Below are positions 1 through 7,739 of a stretch of 64,000 nucleotides of DNA, in pieces. Source of the stretch: Streptococcus suis (GTDB taxonomy: Bacteria > Bacillota > Bacilli > Lactobacillales > Streptococcaceae); NCBI RefSeq assembly GCF_019856455.1, contig NZ_CP082205.1:496001-560000 (forward strand). Reading direction: 5' to 3'. Below the pieces are notes generated by a model. It was not told where the DNA came from. It saw only the letters and a program-made list of their open reading frames with translations, and searched no databases. The first letter of the stretch is position 1. Every line of letters starts with the position of its first letter. Made by a program: the position numbers and the translations under genes.

Positions 1-2
1 GA

Positions 3-530
3 TTAACCCTTCCAACCTTGGTAGAAGATCGTCGTGAGTTTCTCAAGCGTTTGTATTTTGAACCATCGATTACCATTGAAGGCTTGTCAACTGGCTATCT
101 TGGTCAAGGTGTCAAGACCATCATACCAGCTCAGGCTTCTGCTAAGATGGAAGTCCGTCTGGTGCCTGGGTTGGAGCCGCATGATGTATTAGATAAGATT
201 CGACAGCATTTGGACAAACATGGTTTTGACAAAGTTGAGGTGGTCTTCACTCTAGGAGAGATGAGCTACCGAAGTGACATGTCCCACCCTGCCATTGTCA
301 ATGTGATTGAATTGGCCAAAAAATTGACACCAGAAGGAGTTGCTGTCTTGCCAACGTCCCCGGGGACAGGCCCTATGCACACAGTCTTTCATGCTCTAGG
401 TGTACCGATTGCGGGCTTTGGTCTAGGAAATGCCAACAGTCGCGACCATGCCGGTGATGAAAATGTCAGCATCGCTGACTACTATAGCCATGTTGAATTA
501 GTAGAGGAGTTAATTGCAAGTTATGAGTAA
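3..530 (+). CDS. M20-family metallopeptidase/amidohydrolase, C-terminal part (5' truncated by window)
   Basis: The frame is open from base 3, so the true start lies upstream of the window; the TTG at 18 is internal. The visible 175 residues hold the dimerisation domain and the C-terminal half of the catalytic domain of an M20 peptidase (ArgE/DapE/CPG2 type). The conserved [11 protein letters not shown] segment and the late metal-ligand region [13 protein letters not shown] are present. Its stop overlaps the start of metN, which fits a streptococcal methionine operon (metQ, M20 peptidase, metN, metI). A role in releasing methionine from peptides or N-acyl forms is inference from this context. 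Confidence 0.85.
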   Translation, partial: LTLPTLVEDRREFLKRLYFEPSITIEGLSTGYLGQGVKTIIPAQASAKMEVRLVPGLEPHDVLDKIRQHLDKHGFDKVEVVFTLGEMSYRSDMSHPAIVNVIELAKKLTPEGVAVLPTSPGTGPMHTVFHALGVPIAGFGLGNANSRDHAGDENVSIADYYSHVELVEELIASYE

Positions 531-1587
531 GGAAATGATTAAGCTAGATAATATTGATGTAACTTTCCAGCAGAAAAAACGTACGATCGAAGCGGTAAAA
601 GATGTCACCATTCACATCAATCAAGGGGATATTTACGGTATCGTAGGTTATTCTGGAGCAGGGAAATCTACCCTTGTTCGCGTCATCAATTTGTTGCAGG
701 TTCCGTCTGCGGGTAAGATTACCATTGATGAGGATGTAATTTACGAGGGAGAAAAGGTCACACTTACCCCAGCTCAATTGCGGAGCAAACGCCGTGAAAT
801 CGGCATGATTTTCCAGCATTTCAATCTGATGGCTCAGATGACGGCAGAAGAAAACGTAGCCTTTGCCCTTAAGCATTCGGGTTTGAGCAAGGAAGAGAAG
901 AAAGAAAAAGTTGCTAAGTTGTTGGACTTGGTTGGGCTTTCTGACCGTGCTGAAAACTATCCAGCTCAGTTGTCTGGTGGTCAAAAACAACGTGTCGCCA
1001 TTGCCCGTGCCTTGGCAAATGACCCTAAAATCTTGATTTCTGATGAGTCTACTTCTGCCTTGGATCCGAAAACAACTAAGCAGATTTTGGCACTCTTGCA
1101 GGAATTGAATGAAAAATTGGGCTTGACCATTGTTATGATTACCCATGAGATGCAGATTGTAAAAGACATTTGTAACCGTGTGGCGGTTATGCAGGATGGT
1201 CGCTTGATCGAAGAAGGTTCAGTTTTAGAAATCTTCTCTCATCCAAAAGAAGAATTGACACAGGATTTCATCAAAACAGCAACAGGAATTGATGAGGCCT
1301 TGGTGAAAATTTACCAGCAGGATATTGTTAAGAATTTGCCTGAGAACAGTATCTTAGTTCAATTGAAATATGCCGGTTCAAATACGGATACGGCGATTGT
1401 GAATGACTTGTATAAATTCTATCAAGTATCTGCCAATATTCTTTATGGCAATATTGAAATATTGGACCATACACCAGTCGGTGAGATGGTAGTGATCTTA
1501 TCAGGAGAACCTGGTCAGTTGCACCGTGCGATTGAGGCGGTGACGGAGGCGCGTGTGGAAGTGACGATTTTGAAAGGAGCAAATTAG
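523..1587 (+). CDS. metN: Methionine ABC transporter, ATP-binding protein
   Basis: ATPase of the MetNIQ D/L-methionine importer, acting on the inner face of the membrane. The 354-residue protein has Walker [10 protein letters not shown] at about residues 42-50, the ABC signature LSGGQKQR, Walker B ILISDE and a switch histidine in MITHEM. A C-terminal NIL-type sensing domain (about 270-350) is typical of MetN. The ATG at 523 is preferred over the TTG at 514; it overlaps the stop of the preceding peptidase gene by 8 bases, and metI begins directly after the stop, so the three genes look translationally coupled. The substrate lipoprotein gene metQ is expected upstream, outside the window. Confidence 0.95.
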   Translation: MSKEMIKLDNIDVTFQQKKRTIEAVKDVTIHINQGDIYGIVGYSGAGKSTLVRVINLLQVPSAGKITIDEDVIYEGEKVTLTPAQLRSKRREIGMIFQHFNLMAQMTAEENVAFALKHSGLSKEEKKEKVAKLLDLVGLSDRAENYPAQLSGGQKQRVAIARALANDPKILISDESTSALDPKTTKQILALLQELNEKLGLTIVMITHEMQIVKDICNRVAVMQDGRLIEEGSVLEIFSHPKEELTQDFIKTATGIDEALVKIYQQDIVKNLPENSILVQLKYAGSNTDTAIVNDLYKFYQVSANILYGNIEILDHTPVGEMVVILSGEPGQLHRAIEAVTEARVEVTILKGAN

Positions 1588-2280
1588 ATGTTAGAATGGA
1601 TTCAAACGAATTTTCCAGATATTTATAAATTGGGCTGGGATGGTCAGACAGGTTGGTTAACACATTTTAATTTGACCCTCTATATGACCTTTGTTTCCTT
1701 TGCTTTCGGTGGATTTATGGGCTTGGTGTCTGGTTTATTCTTGGTTTTGACAGGTCCACGTGGGGTTATTGCCAATAAGACGGTTTATTGGATTTTGGAT
1801 AAGGTAGCTTCTATCTTCCGTGCCATTCCTTTCATTATTTTGTTGGCGGCCATTGCTCCTTTGACGAAAATTATTGTTGGGAAAACGATTGGTACAGAGG
1901 CGGCTCTGGTGCCGCTCGCCCTTTCAGTCTTTCCATTCTTTGCCCGTCAGGTTGAGGTGGTCTTGTCAGAATTGGACCGTGGTGTCATTGAGGCGGCTCA
2001 GGCATCAGGTGCGACTTTCTGGGATATTGTCCTTGTTTATCTGCGTGAGGGGCTACCAGACTTAATTCGTGTGACAACTTTTGCTTTGGTTTCATTGGTT
2101 GGCTACACTGCCATGGCAGGAGCTATCGGAGCAGGTGGTTTGGGACAGGTTGCGCTATCATACGGCTACCTACGGTATAATAATGATGTGACCTTTTTAG
2201 CAACTCTTTTGATTTTAGTTATCATCTTCGTAATCCAGTTTATTGGAGATTTCTTGACGAGAAAGATTAGTCATAGGTAA
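1588..2280 (+). CDS. metI: Methionine ABC transporter, permease
   Basis: Membrane subunit of the methionine importer. The 230 residues carry several hydrophobic segments and the binding-protein-dependent permease EAA loop (EAAQASGATFWDIV, about residues 135-150), which docks onto MetN. The family sequence GYTAMAGAIGAGGLG follows. Length is normal for MetI/MetP. The ATG directly abuts the metN stop, and a strong terminator follows, so this is the last gene of the operon. Confidence 0.94.
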   Translation: MLEWIQTNFPDIYKLGWDGQTGWLTHFNLTLYMTFVSFAFGGFMGLVSGLFLVLTGPRGVIANKTVYWILDKVASIFRAIPFIILLAAIAPLTKIIVGKTIGTEAALVPLALSVFPFFARQVEVVLSELDRGVIEAAQASGATFWDIVLVYLREGLPDLIRVTTFALVSLVGYTAMAGAIGAGGLGQVALSYGYLRYNNDVTFLATLLILVIIFVIQFIGDFLTRKISHR

Positions 2281-2291
2281 GTTATGTTTCG

Positions 2292-2314
2292 AGAGGACAG
2301 TTGGTCCTCTTTTT
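2292..2314 (+). terminator. Rho-independent terminator after metI
   Basis: AGAGGAC and GTCCTCT form a 7-bp stem around a 5-base loop, followed by a T run. It ends the methionine transport operon. Confidence 0.85.
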
Positions 2315-2405
2315 CTACCATTTGTCAAGCCTATCAAGGTATTTGATGAAAAATATTTTGAGTTCAATAGTCAAAATAAAGAAATTGTTTTCTTTTGGAC
2401 TAAAG

Positions 2406-2468
2406 TTTCGTGTAAAAAAGAGTACACGAAATTAACACCTTATGTTGAAAATTTTTGATAAGGTGTTA
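2406..2468. other. Two adjacent perfect hairpins beside the IS110 element
   Basis: TTTCGTGTA/TACACGAAA (2406-2431, 9-bp stem) is followed one base later by TAACACCTTAT/ATAAGGTGTTA (2433-2468, 11-bp stem). They lie just beyond the 3' end of the transposase gene. They could be the structured target of the element, part of its right end, or a transcription terminator, although no clear T run follows on either strand. Confidence 0.5.
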
Positions 2469-2490
2469 CAATAATATAGCATAAACAATC

Positions 2491-3693
2491 TTACTGATTT
2501 TGGGTAGAACGATAATCGTAAAGTTTGTTATGCGTTATGAGGTAATACATTGTCCGAATGAGACGATGTATGGAGGCAATCGTGTGCGGCTTCGTTGAAG
2601 TCGTTTGCGATTGTCTTTTTCGTTTCTCATAAAAGTCTGCGATATGGCAAGGATTGGTATGACTGGCTGAAGCGATATTGTGGATACACTTGAACAGAAT
2701 CTTTCTAGCGTAGGGATTGCCACGCTTGGTAATGTGTTCCTTAGCGAGGAAGTTACCAGATTCATAGTGTCTCAGATCAATACCGATAAAGGCATTGATT
2801 TGATTGGCAGACTGAAAACGGCGAATATCTCCCAGTTCACCAATAATACTTGTTGCAGTAGTCTCAGCTATTCCAGGAATAGAGAGCAGAATGTCATATT
2901 CAGGTAATGGCTGAGCTAGTTCCACCATTTGGTCTAGGACAGTTTGTCTCTGTTCAGAAAGCCGAAGCAATTCTTTTCCATAGTAACGAACCTCTTCCAG
3001 CATTGGAGAGGTTTTCTTGACGGCACAATAAGATTGATTAGCTAGTGCTATCAGCTTCTCAGCTAAATACGCCACACGCTTGTCCGAAATCCGTTTTGAG
3101 GTGGACTGACGAATGCTCTCTAAGAGTTCGTCCTTGCTTAAATCAAGCACGAAGTCCTTGTAAGGAAACGCAGTAACTAAGTTCCAGTATTGTTCCCCAG
3201 TTGGCTTTGATAAGACAGTCTCTATCTCTGGAAACGTGACTTGCAAGACCTTGTGCAGACGGTTTTTAGCTCGAACGATGTCCTCAGTTAAGTTCTGATA
3301 GAAGCGACTTAAATCTCGCAGTTCTTGATAGACTTCTTCTTGGACATAAGTGGGTTTACGATTCAGCACAAATTGAGATTGAGCCAGTTTTTCGGCGTCA
3401 ATTTGATCTGTTTTCCGCACACGCAAGCTATCCAGTTGCTTCTTAGCTTCTAAGGGATTAAGCCGTGTATAAGCGTAGCCATGTTCATCCAGAAAAGCTT
3501 GGAGACGACGAGAATAGACACCTGTTGCTTCAAAGATGATTTCTGGCTTATGGACGGTTTTCAAATCGCCAAGTAGTCGAGCAAAGCCTAAGGCGTCATT
3601 GGACATGGTATAGCCATGAACTTTCTCACCATTGACTAGAATGGCCACTTCTGAACTTGCCTTACTCACATCAATCCCAAAAACTGCACGCAT
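2491..3693 (-). CDS. IS110-family transposase (DEDD nuclease plus Tnp_20 domain)
   Basis: DEDD-type recombinase of 400 residues, a normal length for IS110. The N-terminal RuvC-like domain starts FGIDVSK and contains FEATGVY and RKTDQIDAEKLA. The C-terminal transposase_20 domain contains LLSIPGIAETTATSIIGE, a helix-hairpin-helix, and ITKRGNPYARK, near the conserved serine region. The start was set at 3693 because AGAGGTAAT sits just upstream and the protein then begins MRAVFGIDVSK as in relatives. An upstream in-frame extension of 47 codons runs through the predicted structured RNA and is rejected. No frameshift is seen, so it is probably active. Confidence 0.92.
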   Translation of the reverse strand: MRAVFGIDVSKASSEVAILVNGEKVHGYTMSNDALGFARLLGDLKTVHKPEIIFEATGVYSRRLQAFLDEHGYAYTRLNPLEAKKQLDSLRVRKTDQIDAEKLAQSQFVLNRKPTYVQEEVYQELRDLSRFYQNLTEDIVRAKNRLHKVLQVTFPEIETVLSKPTGEQYWNLVTAFPYKDFVLDLSKDELLESIRQSTSKRISDKRVAYLAEKLIALANQSYCAVKKTSPMLEEVRYYGKELLRLSEQRQTVLDQMVELAQPLPEYDILLSIPGIAETTATSIIGELGDIRRFQSANQINAFIGIDLRHYESGNFLAKEHITKRGNPYARKILFKCIHNIASASHTNPCHIADFYEKRKRQSQTTSTKPHTIASIHRLIRTMYYLITHNKLYDYRSTQNQ

Positions 3694-3724
3694 GATATTA
3701 CCTCTTTGTCTTGAATGATTCCTT

Positions 3725-3922
3725 GTTTTAGTGATGTCATTTTCAATACTCGACGTCTGGCGTCCCACATACTTTGATAACATTCTTTCTAAAACAGGTG
3801 TCTTGCCAGTTTTTGATGCGACGTCTAGCGTCAAAAGAGTTCTCGACTTAACAAGACACCTCTACTTTAACATAAAGAAAAAGTAGTGACTACTCTCTCC
3901 CGTCGGAGATTTCCTCACTACT
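3725..3922 (-). ncRNA. Candidate bridge RNA (seekRNA) of the IS110 element
   Basis: Reading the minus strand towards the transposase gene there are three consecutive stem-loops. The first is 3882-3922, AGTAGTGA/TCACTACT with an inner TCTCC/GGAGA. The second is 3796-3861, a 10-bp perfect stem AGGTGTCTTG/CAAGACACCT with a large loop. The third is 3725-3795, GTTTTAG/CTAAAAC with a large loop. The two large loops both contain GACGTCTNGCGTC (3820-3832 and 3752-3764). A 5' stem-loop followed by two loop-bearing hairpins matches the target- and donor-binding loops known for IS110-group bridge RNAs. Transcription and guide pairing are inferred. Confidence 0.55.
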
Positions 3923-3951
3923 AATCTTAGTATGTTTTTGATGCAAAATAC

Positions 3952-3984
3952 TTGACAAATTTCTTGTTATACTAGTATAACAAG
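3952..3984 (+). promoter_or_regulatory. Promoter overlapped by a 22-bp perfect palindrome (operator)
   Basis: TTGACA (3952-3957) and TATAAC (3976-3981) are separated by 18 bases. A perfect palindrome, half-site CTTGTTATACT followed by its exact reverse complement, covers 3963-3984 and so the -10 region. This is the geometry of a repressor site. The regulator is unknown. The promoter points at the zinc-ribbon fragment and the two membrane protein genes. Confidence 0.7.
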
Positions 3985-4033
3985 GCTTGACTTTACAGCC
4001 AAGCCTTTCTAAAAAGCAAATTAGGGGGAATAT

Positions 4034-4175
4034 ATGTGTCCGAAATGTGGAAGTCATCAGGTTATTAAAATTGGTGATAATCATTCAAGGTTGCTATTTT
4101 TAAGAGGTACACAAAGTTGTGCATGTCTATAAATGCAAAAAAAATACTCTCATAAAATGGATTGAAAAGAGATAG
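4034..4175 (+). pseudogene. Small zinc-ribbon protein, apparently frameshifted
   Basis: An ATG at 4034 follows a good ribosome-binding site (GGGGGA). It opens MCPKCGSHQVIKIGDN and stops at 4132 after 32 residues. From about 4106 a second frame continues VHKVVHVYKCKKN and ends at 4175, just before the next gene. Joined, the two frames give a 45-50 residue zinc ribbon with a CPKC knuckle and a second knuckle CKKN that has lost its last cysteine. The simplest reading is a frameshifted zinc-ribbon gene. A genuine 32-residue peptide cannot be excluded. Confidence 0.55.
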
Positions 4176-4190
4176 ATTTTGGAGGTAAAA

Positions 4191-5108
4191 ATGGCAAAGT
4201 TTCTAGATCAAGAGGATTTGCAACTAATCGAACAATTTAAGGCAGAGAATTTGCAAAAGAAAAACAGGATTATTGAAGAGTATCGTTATTACGATATTCC
4301 CGATGGTTACAAGAGTGAAGCAGCTAAAGATGCCCCAACTTATGAGCATTACTTAATGAATAAAATAGTATTCTCGCCGGAAGATGAGAAAGCTGTTGAT
4401 AAATTAGGCGAGAGCGCAGGAACTCTTGAAAGGGTTCGGCATCTGACTAGTCAAGTAATGACCTCTGAGGAATGGTACCGTTCGGTATATGGAATAGGTT
4501 TCTTTGAAAAATTCAATGTGAATGAATTGAGGTGGTATCTTTATGATGCAGTGATTTTGATGAGTAGATGGGAATCAACTCTGCATTGGGAAAATGAGGT
4601 GCTTATTGCCTGGTCTAACAGGGAAAAAAAGGGGAATTGGATTTGGTGGCTTCTTGGTTTGACCCTCTTCTTCGCTATTGGAGAATTGCTCTTCGGTAAT
4701 GATAGGGCTGGCTATTTTCAAAGGAGTTTGACATTCTTTTTCTTATCAGCCATTATCGGTATTTTTGCAAAGAGAAAACATCAGAAAAAGCAAGAAGATA
4801 TTGCAGTGATTAAACAAAGGCTTGAGGAAGTAAAAGAGTGTAAAAGTTGGCACTATCATAAAGCTCAGGAGCATCCACTGATTATGCAACAGGGGCAACA
4901 TAGTTCATCATTCTTTTTTGAAACAATGCTTGGTTATGTCAATGAGGGGCGTGTCAATACCTTACAGGAAGCTTTAAATCTGTATCATCAAGAAAGTCAA
5001 TATGACCAACTGTTGCGCCAACAAGCTGCCACACTACAGCGAGCGGAGCAAATTCAACAGATGACAACATTTAATACAATTTACAATGTATTAAAAAATA
5101 GAAATTGA
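4191..5108 (+). CDS. Uncharacterised membrane protein with two central transmembrane segments
   Basis: I do not recognise a named family. The 305-residue product has a charged N-terminal part of about 155 residues and two adjacent hydrophobic segments (NWIWWLLGLTLFFAIGELLF and SLTFFFLSAIIGIFA, about residues 155-200). A basic KRKHQKK stretch and a helical C-terminus rich in Q and E, likely coiled coil (VNTLQEALNLYHQE to the end), follow. The start is the ATG after GGAGG rather than the TTG 12 bases upstream. It lies 11 bases before another membrane protein gene, so the two are probably co-transcribed and may act together. Confidence 0.75.
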   Translation: MAKFLDQEDLQLIEQFKAENLQKKNRIIEEYRYYDIPDGYKSEAAKDAPTYEHYLMNKIVFSPEDEKAVDKLGESAGTLERVRHLTSQVMTSEEWYRSVYGIGFFEKFNVNELRWYLYDAVILMSRWESTLHWENEVLIAWSNREKKGNWIWWLLGLTLFFAIGELLFGNDRAGYFQRSLTFFFLSAIIGIFAKRKHQKKQEDIAVIKQRLEEVKECKSWHYHKAQEHPLIMQQGQHSSSFFFETMLGYVNEGRVNTLQEALNLYHQESQYDQLLRQQAATLQRAEQIQQMTTFNTIYNVLKNRN

Positions 5109-5119
5109 GGTAGGCAAAT

Positions 5120-5749
5120 ATGGTATTTCGTAAAACAGCAAATGAGTATGTTAAGAAAAATATAGGTGAACTTCAACCCTATAAGGAAGGGACTTATATT
5201 GATTCCAACAATAACGTCTATTATCACGATGGCTTAGAGTATGTAAAAATTGGATATGATAATCCTAATTTAGATACATGGGTCAGTCTTGTTCCGCAAA
5301 TAGGAGTGGGAGTTATCTTGGCGAATTTGTTTGCGCCAAAAGGTCGTAAGGAAGATAGTTTTGATATTTGGATATGGCTAATTGGTGTCCTTCTTGCCTT
5401 TGTTTTTCTATGGTGGTATCGTTTACTTGCTTTTGTTGGATACAAGTTGCTGACACTATTTATTCGACCAATTTTAGAATTTACAGAGAGAGCAAAATGG
5501 CTTCGTTTATTCTTACCATTCCTTTGGTTTGTTGAGGATTCTGACAAAGATTTAGTAGATGTTGCTGCAGGGTCAACCATGTTACTTCCCTATATTGTTT
5601 TGAGTATTCCTGTACTAGCTCTGGCAAATTATGATGTCCCAGAATTGAAACCAGTTGGAATTGTTTTGATTTTGTGTACGCTCCTATCGGCATTTTATAT
5701 GTTCTTAAACGTTCGCATCAATAGAGATAATTTTGTAGATAAATTTTAA
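5120..5749 (+). CDS. Uncharacterised multi-pass membrane protein
   Basis: The 209-residue product has no family I can name. About 50 polar residues are followed by at least four hydrophobic stretches: VSLVPQIGVGVILANLF, IWIWLIGVLLAFVFLWW running into LLAFVGYKLLTLF, MLLPYIVLSIPVLALAN and PVGIVLILCTLLSAFYMF. The ATG has an AGGTAGG ribosome-binding site 11 bases after the preceding stop. It ends the small operon begun at the palindromic promoter, and a strong hairpin follows. Confidence 0.72.
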   Translation: MVFRKTANEYVKKNIGELQPYKEGTYIDSNNNVYYHDGLEYVKIGYDNPNLDTWVSLVPQIGVGVILANLFAPKGRKEDSFDIWIWLIGVLLAFVFLWWYRLLAFVGYKLLTLFIRPILEFTERAKWLRLFLPFLWFVEDSDKDLVDVAAGSTMLLPYIVLSIPVLALANYDVPELKPVGIVLILCTLLSAFYMFLNVRINRDNFVDKF

Positions 5750-5790
5750 TTTTCTTGTGGCTAACCTCAAAGGATGTTTCCCCATATTCT

Positions 5791-5829
5791 GAGAGAATGT
5801 TTGACATTCTCTCTGGGATTTTATACAAT
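5791..5829 (+). promoter_or_regulatory. Terminator and overlapping promoter
   Basis: GAGAGAATG and CATTCTCTC form a 9-bp hairpin with a TTTGA loop (5791-5813), which would end the membrane protein operon. Inside it starts TTGACA (5801-5806), 17 bases before TACAAT (5824-5829). This is a near-consensus promoter for the next gene, so the terminator arm and the -35 element share DNA. Confidence 0.7.
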
Positions 5830-5870
5830 AATGTTAATTAAATAAACACTGCCACCGGGTAGTCATGCAA

Positions 5871-5926
5871 CAGCATTTTATGAACGTCGTTAGGTCTTAG
5901 AAGATGTTCATAGGGTGCTGATTTTT
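5871..5926 (+). promoter_or_regulatory. Leader terminator (attenuator) before the B3/4-domain gene
   Basis: CAGCATTTTATGAAC pairs base for base with GTTCATAGGGTGCTG (15 pairs, three of them G-U) around a 20-base loop. ATTTTT follows. The hairpin lies inside the transcript leader, downstream of the promoter ending at 5829 and upstream of the ribosome-binding site at 5932. It would stop transcription unless an alternative fold forms. No known riboswitch class was recognised. Confidence 0.6.
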
Positions 5927-5945
5927 CTATAAAAGGAGTTGGAAT

Positions 5946-6650
5946 ATGTCACAATTTATTATTGATTCATCTTTTTGGAGTCTATTTCCAGATGCAAAAA
6001 TTGGAGTTCTATTATTGAAAGATTATAAAACGCCGGCGCAATCGCCTGATGAATTAGTGAAATTACTGGAAGAAAGCAACGGAATTGCCCAGAAATTTCT
6101 TACGGAAGAAACCTTTAGTGAGAATGAGGTCATTCGTACATATCGTCAAGCCTATCAAAAATTTAAAACAAAAAAAGGCGCGCGTTCTAGTATCGAAGCC
6201 CTTTTGAAACGTTCAACTAGTGACCGTCCAGTTTCAACTATCTCTCCGCTAGTGGATATCTATAATGCGGCAAGTTTGCGTTTCGGTCTTCCATGTGGTT
6301 CTGAAGATTTAGATACATTTGTAGGCAATCTCCAACTAACGGTCACTGAGGGCGGGGATGAATTCTATCTCATTGGTGATGAAAACAATAATCCAACTTT
6401 ACCAGGTGAAGTTTGCTATAAGGATGATAAAGGCGCCGTTTGTCGCTGTTTCAATTGGCGCGATGGTGAGCGAACCATGATTACGGATGAGACAAAGAAT
6501 GCTTTCTTGGTCATGGAGTTGGTCAATTCTGATAGAGTAGAAGATTTGGAAAATGCCCTAGATTTTATCAGTCAACACGCAGAAAAATTCTTGGGAGTAG
6601 TACCAGAAAAATATCTACTAGATTGCGATAAGCCTGCAATAGCCTTGTAG
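5946..6650 (+). CDS. B3/B4 (PheRS beta-like) tRNA-binding domain protein
   Basis: A 234-residue cytoplasmic protein matching free-standing B3/4 domain proteins, which are related to the tRNA-editing module of phenylalanyl-tRNA synthetase beta chain. Family-like segments are RTYRQAYQKFKTKKGARSSIEALLKR (about residues 65-90), VDIYNAASLRFGLPCGSEDLD (about 103-123) and GEVCYKDDKGAVCRCFNWRDGERT. The start has a strong AAAAGGAGT site. A role in clearing misacylated tRNA is inferred from the fold. An attenuator-like leader precedes it, which fits control by an amino acid or tRNA signal. Confidence 0.8.
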   Translation: MSQFIIDSSFWSLFPDAKIGVLLLKDYKTPAQSPDELVKLLEESNGIAQKFLTEETFSENEVIRTYRQAYQKFKTKKGARSSIEALLKRSTSDRPVSTISPLVDIYNAASLRFGLPCGSEDLDTFVGNLQLTVTEGGDEFYLIGDENNNPTLPGEVCYKDDKGAVCRCFNWRDGERTMITDETKNAFLVMELVNSDRVEDLENALDFISQHAEKFLGVVPEKYLLDCDKPAIAL

Positions 6651-6692
6651 GATTTGTCAGCGGGATTGTGTTCGGATAAATAGTGGTCTTTC

Positions 6693-6721
6693 TAGACAAA
6701 TGCTGATTTTTCTGCTACAAT
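6693..6721 (+). promoter_or_regulatory. Promoter of the glycine T-box transcript
   Basis: TAGACA (6693-6698), a 17-base spacer, then TACAAT (6716-6721) with an upstream TGC extension. It is well placed to start the T-box leader. Confidence 0.6.
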
Positions 6722-6727
6722 ACTAAG

Positions 6728-6937
6728 CATGAAAGAAGGTTGTTTCAAAAGCCTGTCTAGCGAGCTTGGGAGAGTGAAAGCCAAGCCAGTCTTGAAATAA
6801 TTGGCACTTTCCTAGTCGTGACCATATCTGACTCAATCAAAATCATACAAATGAAGTAATAAATTAGGGTGGAACCGCGTTCTCAACGCCCCTATGTCTG
6901 TGGACAGGGGAAGAGAATGTGGTTCTTTTTCTGTTTT
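6728..6937 (+). promoter_or_regulatory. T-box riboswitch, glycine type
   Basis: The diagnostic T-box sequence AGGGTGGAACCGCG lies at 6866-6879. A terminator follows in which GAACCGCGTTCTC pairs with GAGAATGTGGTTC around an inner CCCCT/AGGGG hairpin, ending in TTTTT near 6937. Stem I lies upstream with a GAAAGCCAAGC loop segment. The likely specifier codon is GGC at 6803-6805 (glycine), which agrees with glyQS downstream. Uncharged tRNA-Gly would stabilise the antiterminator and switch on the following genes. Confidence 0.9.
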
Positions 6938-6958
6938 ACCAGAGATGAAAGAGAGAAT

Positions 6959-7720
6959 ATGAAGAATTTTTATCTAGTAGATAGCCAAGAACAGCTGTTT
7001 AACTATCAGCAATTTGTCTCAAAATACGAGGCAAAATGGCATGACTATATCCATTTTCTAAGGAAGGAATATCAAGTTCGTGATTTGCCCCAAGCCCTTA
7101 TCTGGGCAAATGAAGAAGCCGCAAGAAAATTACTTGGCCAAAGTCCCGTACCAGCCTACACTAATGATATCCGCATGGTCATGACACCAGACTTAGCAGT
7201 TTGGAAAAAGATTTACCAGCATCAACTAGATAGCTACGAGAACAGCCCAGACTTGCAGACATTGAGTGCTCACTACAAAGGTTTGTCGGAAAATCATCTG
7301 TTGCAAATTATCGGTCATGAGCTGGCGCATTGGTCAGACCTTTTTCTGGATGACTTTGCGGACTATGATGCAAACATCTGGTTTGAAGAGGGCATGGTCG
7401 AGTACATCAGCAGACAGTATTTTTTGACGGAAGAAGAGTTTGCTCAAGAGCGGTTCTGTAATCAGCTCTTGGTTGACCTCTTTCAAGAAAAACACGGCTG
7501 GCATTCCTTGGATGCTTTTGGAAAATCCACTTACGAAGGAGATTACGCGAGTATTTTTTACGAGTACTGGCGAAGTTTTCTCACCATTGACCAGTTAGTA
7601 GAGAAAGTAGGTTCGGTCCAAGCACTTTTTGAAACCTATCATAAATGGGCGCAGTCAGACCAAAGCATTTCGCTACTCAACTGGTTTGTGCAGGAAGAAT
7701 TATTAGAAAAAGAAATTTAA
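6959..7720 (+). CDS. Putative zinc metallopeptidase (HExxH), inside the glycine T-box operon
   Basis: The 253-residue protein has HELAHWSD (residues 120-127) and, about 20 residues later, WFEEGMVEYISRQYF. This is the HExxH plus downstream EG arrangement of gluzincin-type peptidases. No signal peptide or membrane segment is seen, so it is probably cytoplasmic. The chosen ATG follows AAGAGAGAAT; a longer reading would start inside the T-box and is rejected. It is the first gene after the glycine T-box and sits 19 bases ahead of glyQ. The substrate is unknown. Confidence 0.75.
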   Translation: MKNFYLVDSQEQLFNYQQFVSKYEAKWHDYIHFLRKEYQVRDLPQALIWANEEAARKLLGQSPVPAYTNDIRMVMTPDLAVWKKIYQHQLDSYENSPDLQTLSAHYKGLSENHLLQIIGHELAHWSDLFLDDFADYDANIWFEEGMVEYISRQYFLTEEEFAQERFCNQLLVDLFQEKHGWHSLDAFGKSTYEGDYASIFYEYWRSFLTIDQLVEKVGSVQALFETYHKWAQSDQSISLLNWFVQEELLEKEI

Positions 7721-7739
7721 AAAGAAACAGGAGTAACTT

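Larger units (their letters stand above)
2470..3930 (-). mobile_element. IS110-family insertion sequence (boundaries approximate)
   Basis: One transposase gene on the minus strand with about 230 bases of structured non-coding DNA on its 5' side and little on its 3' side, as in the IS110 group. No terminal inverted repeats were found, as expected for this family, so both ends are estimates. The element lies between the metI terminator and the promoter of a zinc-ribbon gene fragment. It appears intact. The exact ends could be fixed by comparison with an empty site. Confidence 0.7.

Noticed and set aside
544..1146. Open frame of 200 codons antisense to metN
   Set aside because: Shadow of metN; no family-like sequence and no start signal.
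3694..3834. Upstream in-frame extension of the IS110 transposase by 47 residues
   Set aside because: It runs through the predicted structured RNA; the start at 3693 has a ribosome-binding site and gives the family N-terminus.
6869..6958. N-terminal extension of the metallopeptidase into the T-box
   Set aside because: It would translate the T-box and terminator; the ATG at 6959 is better placed.
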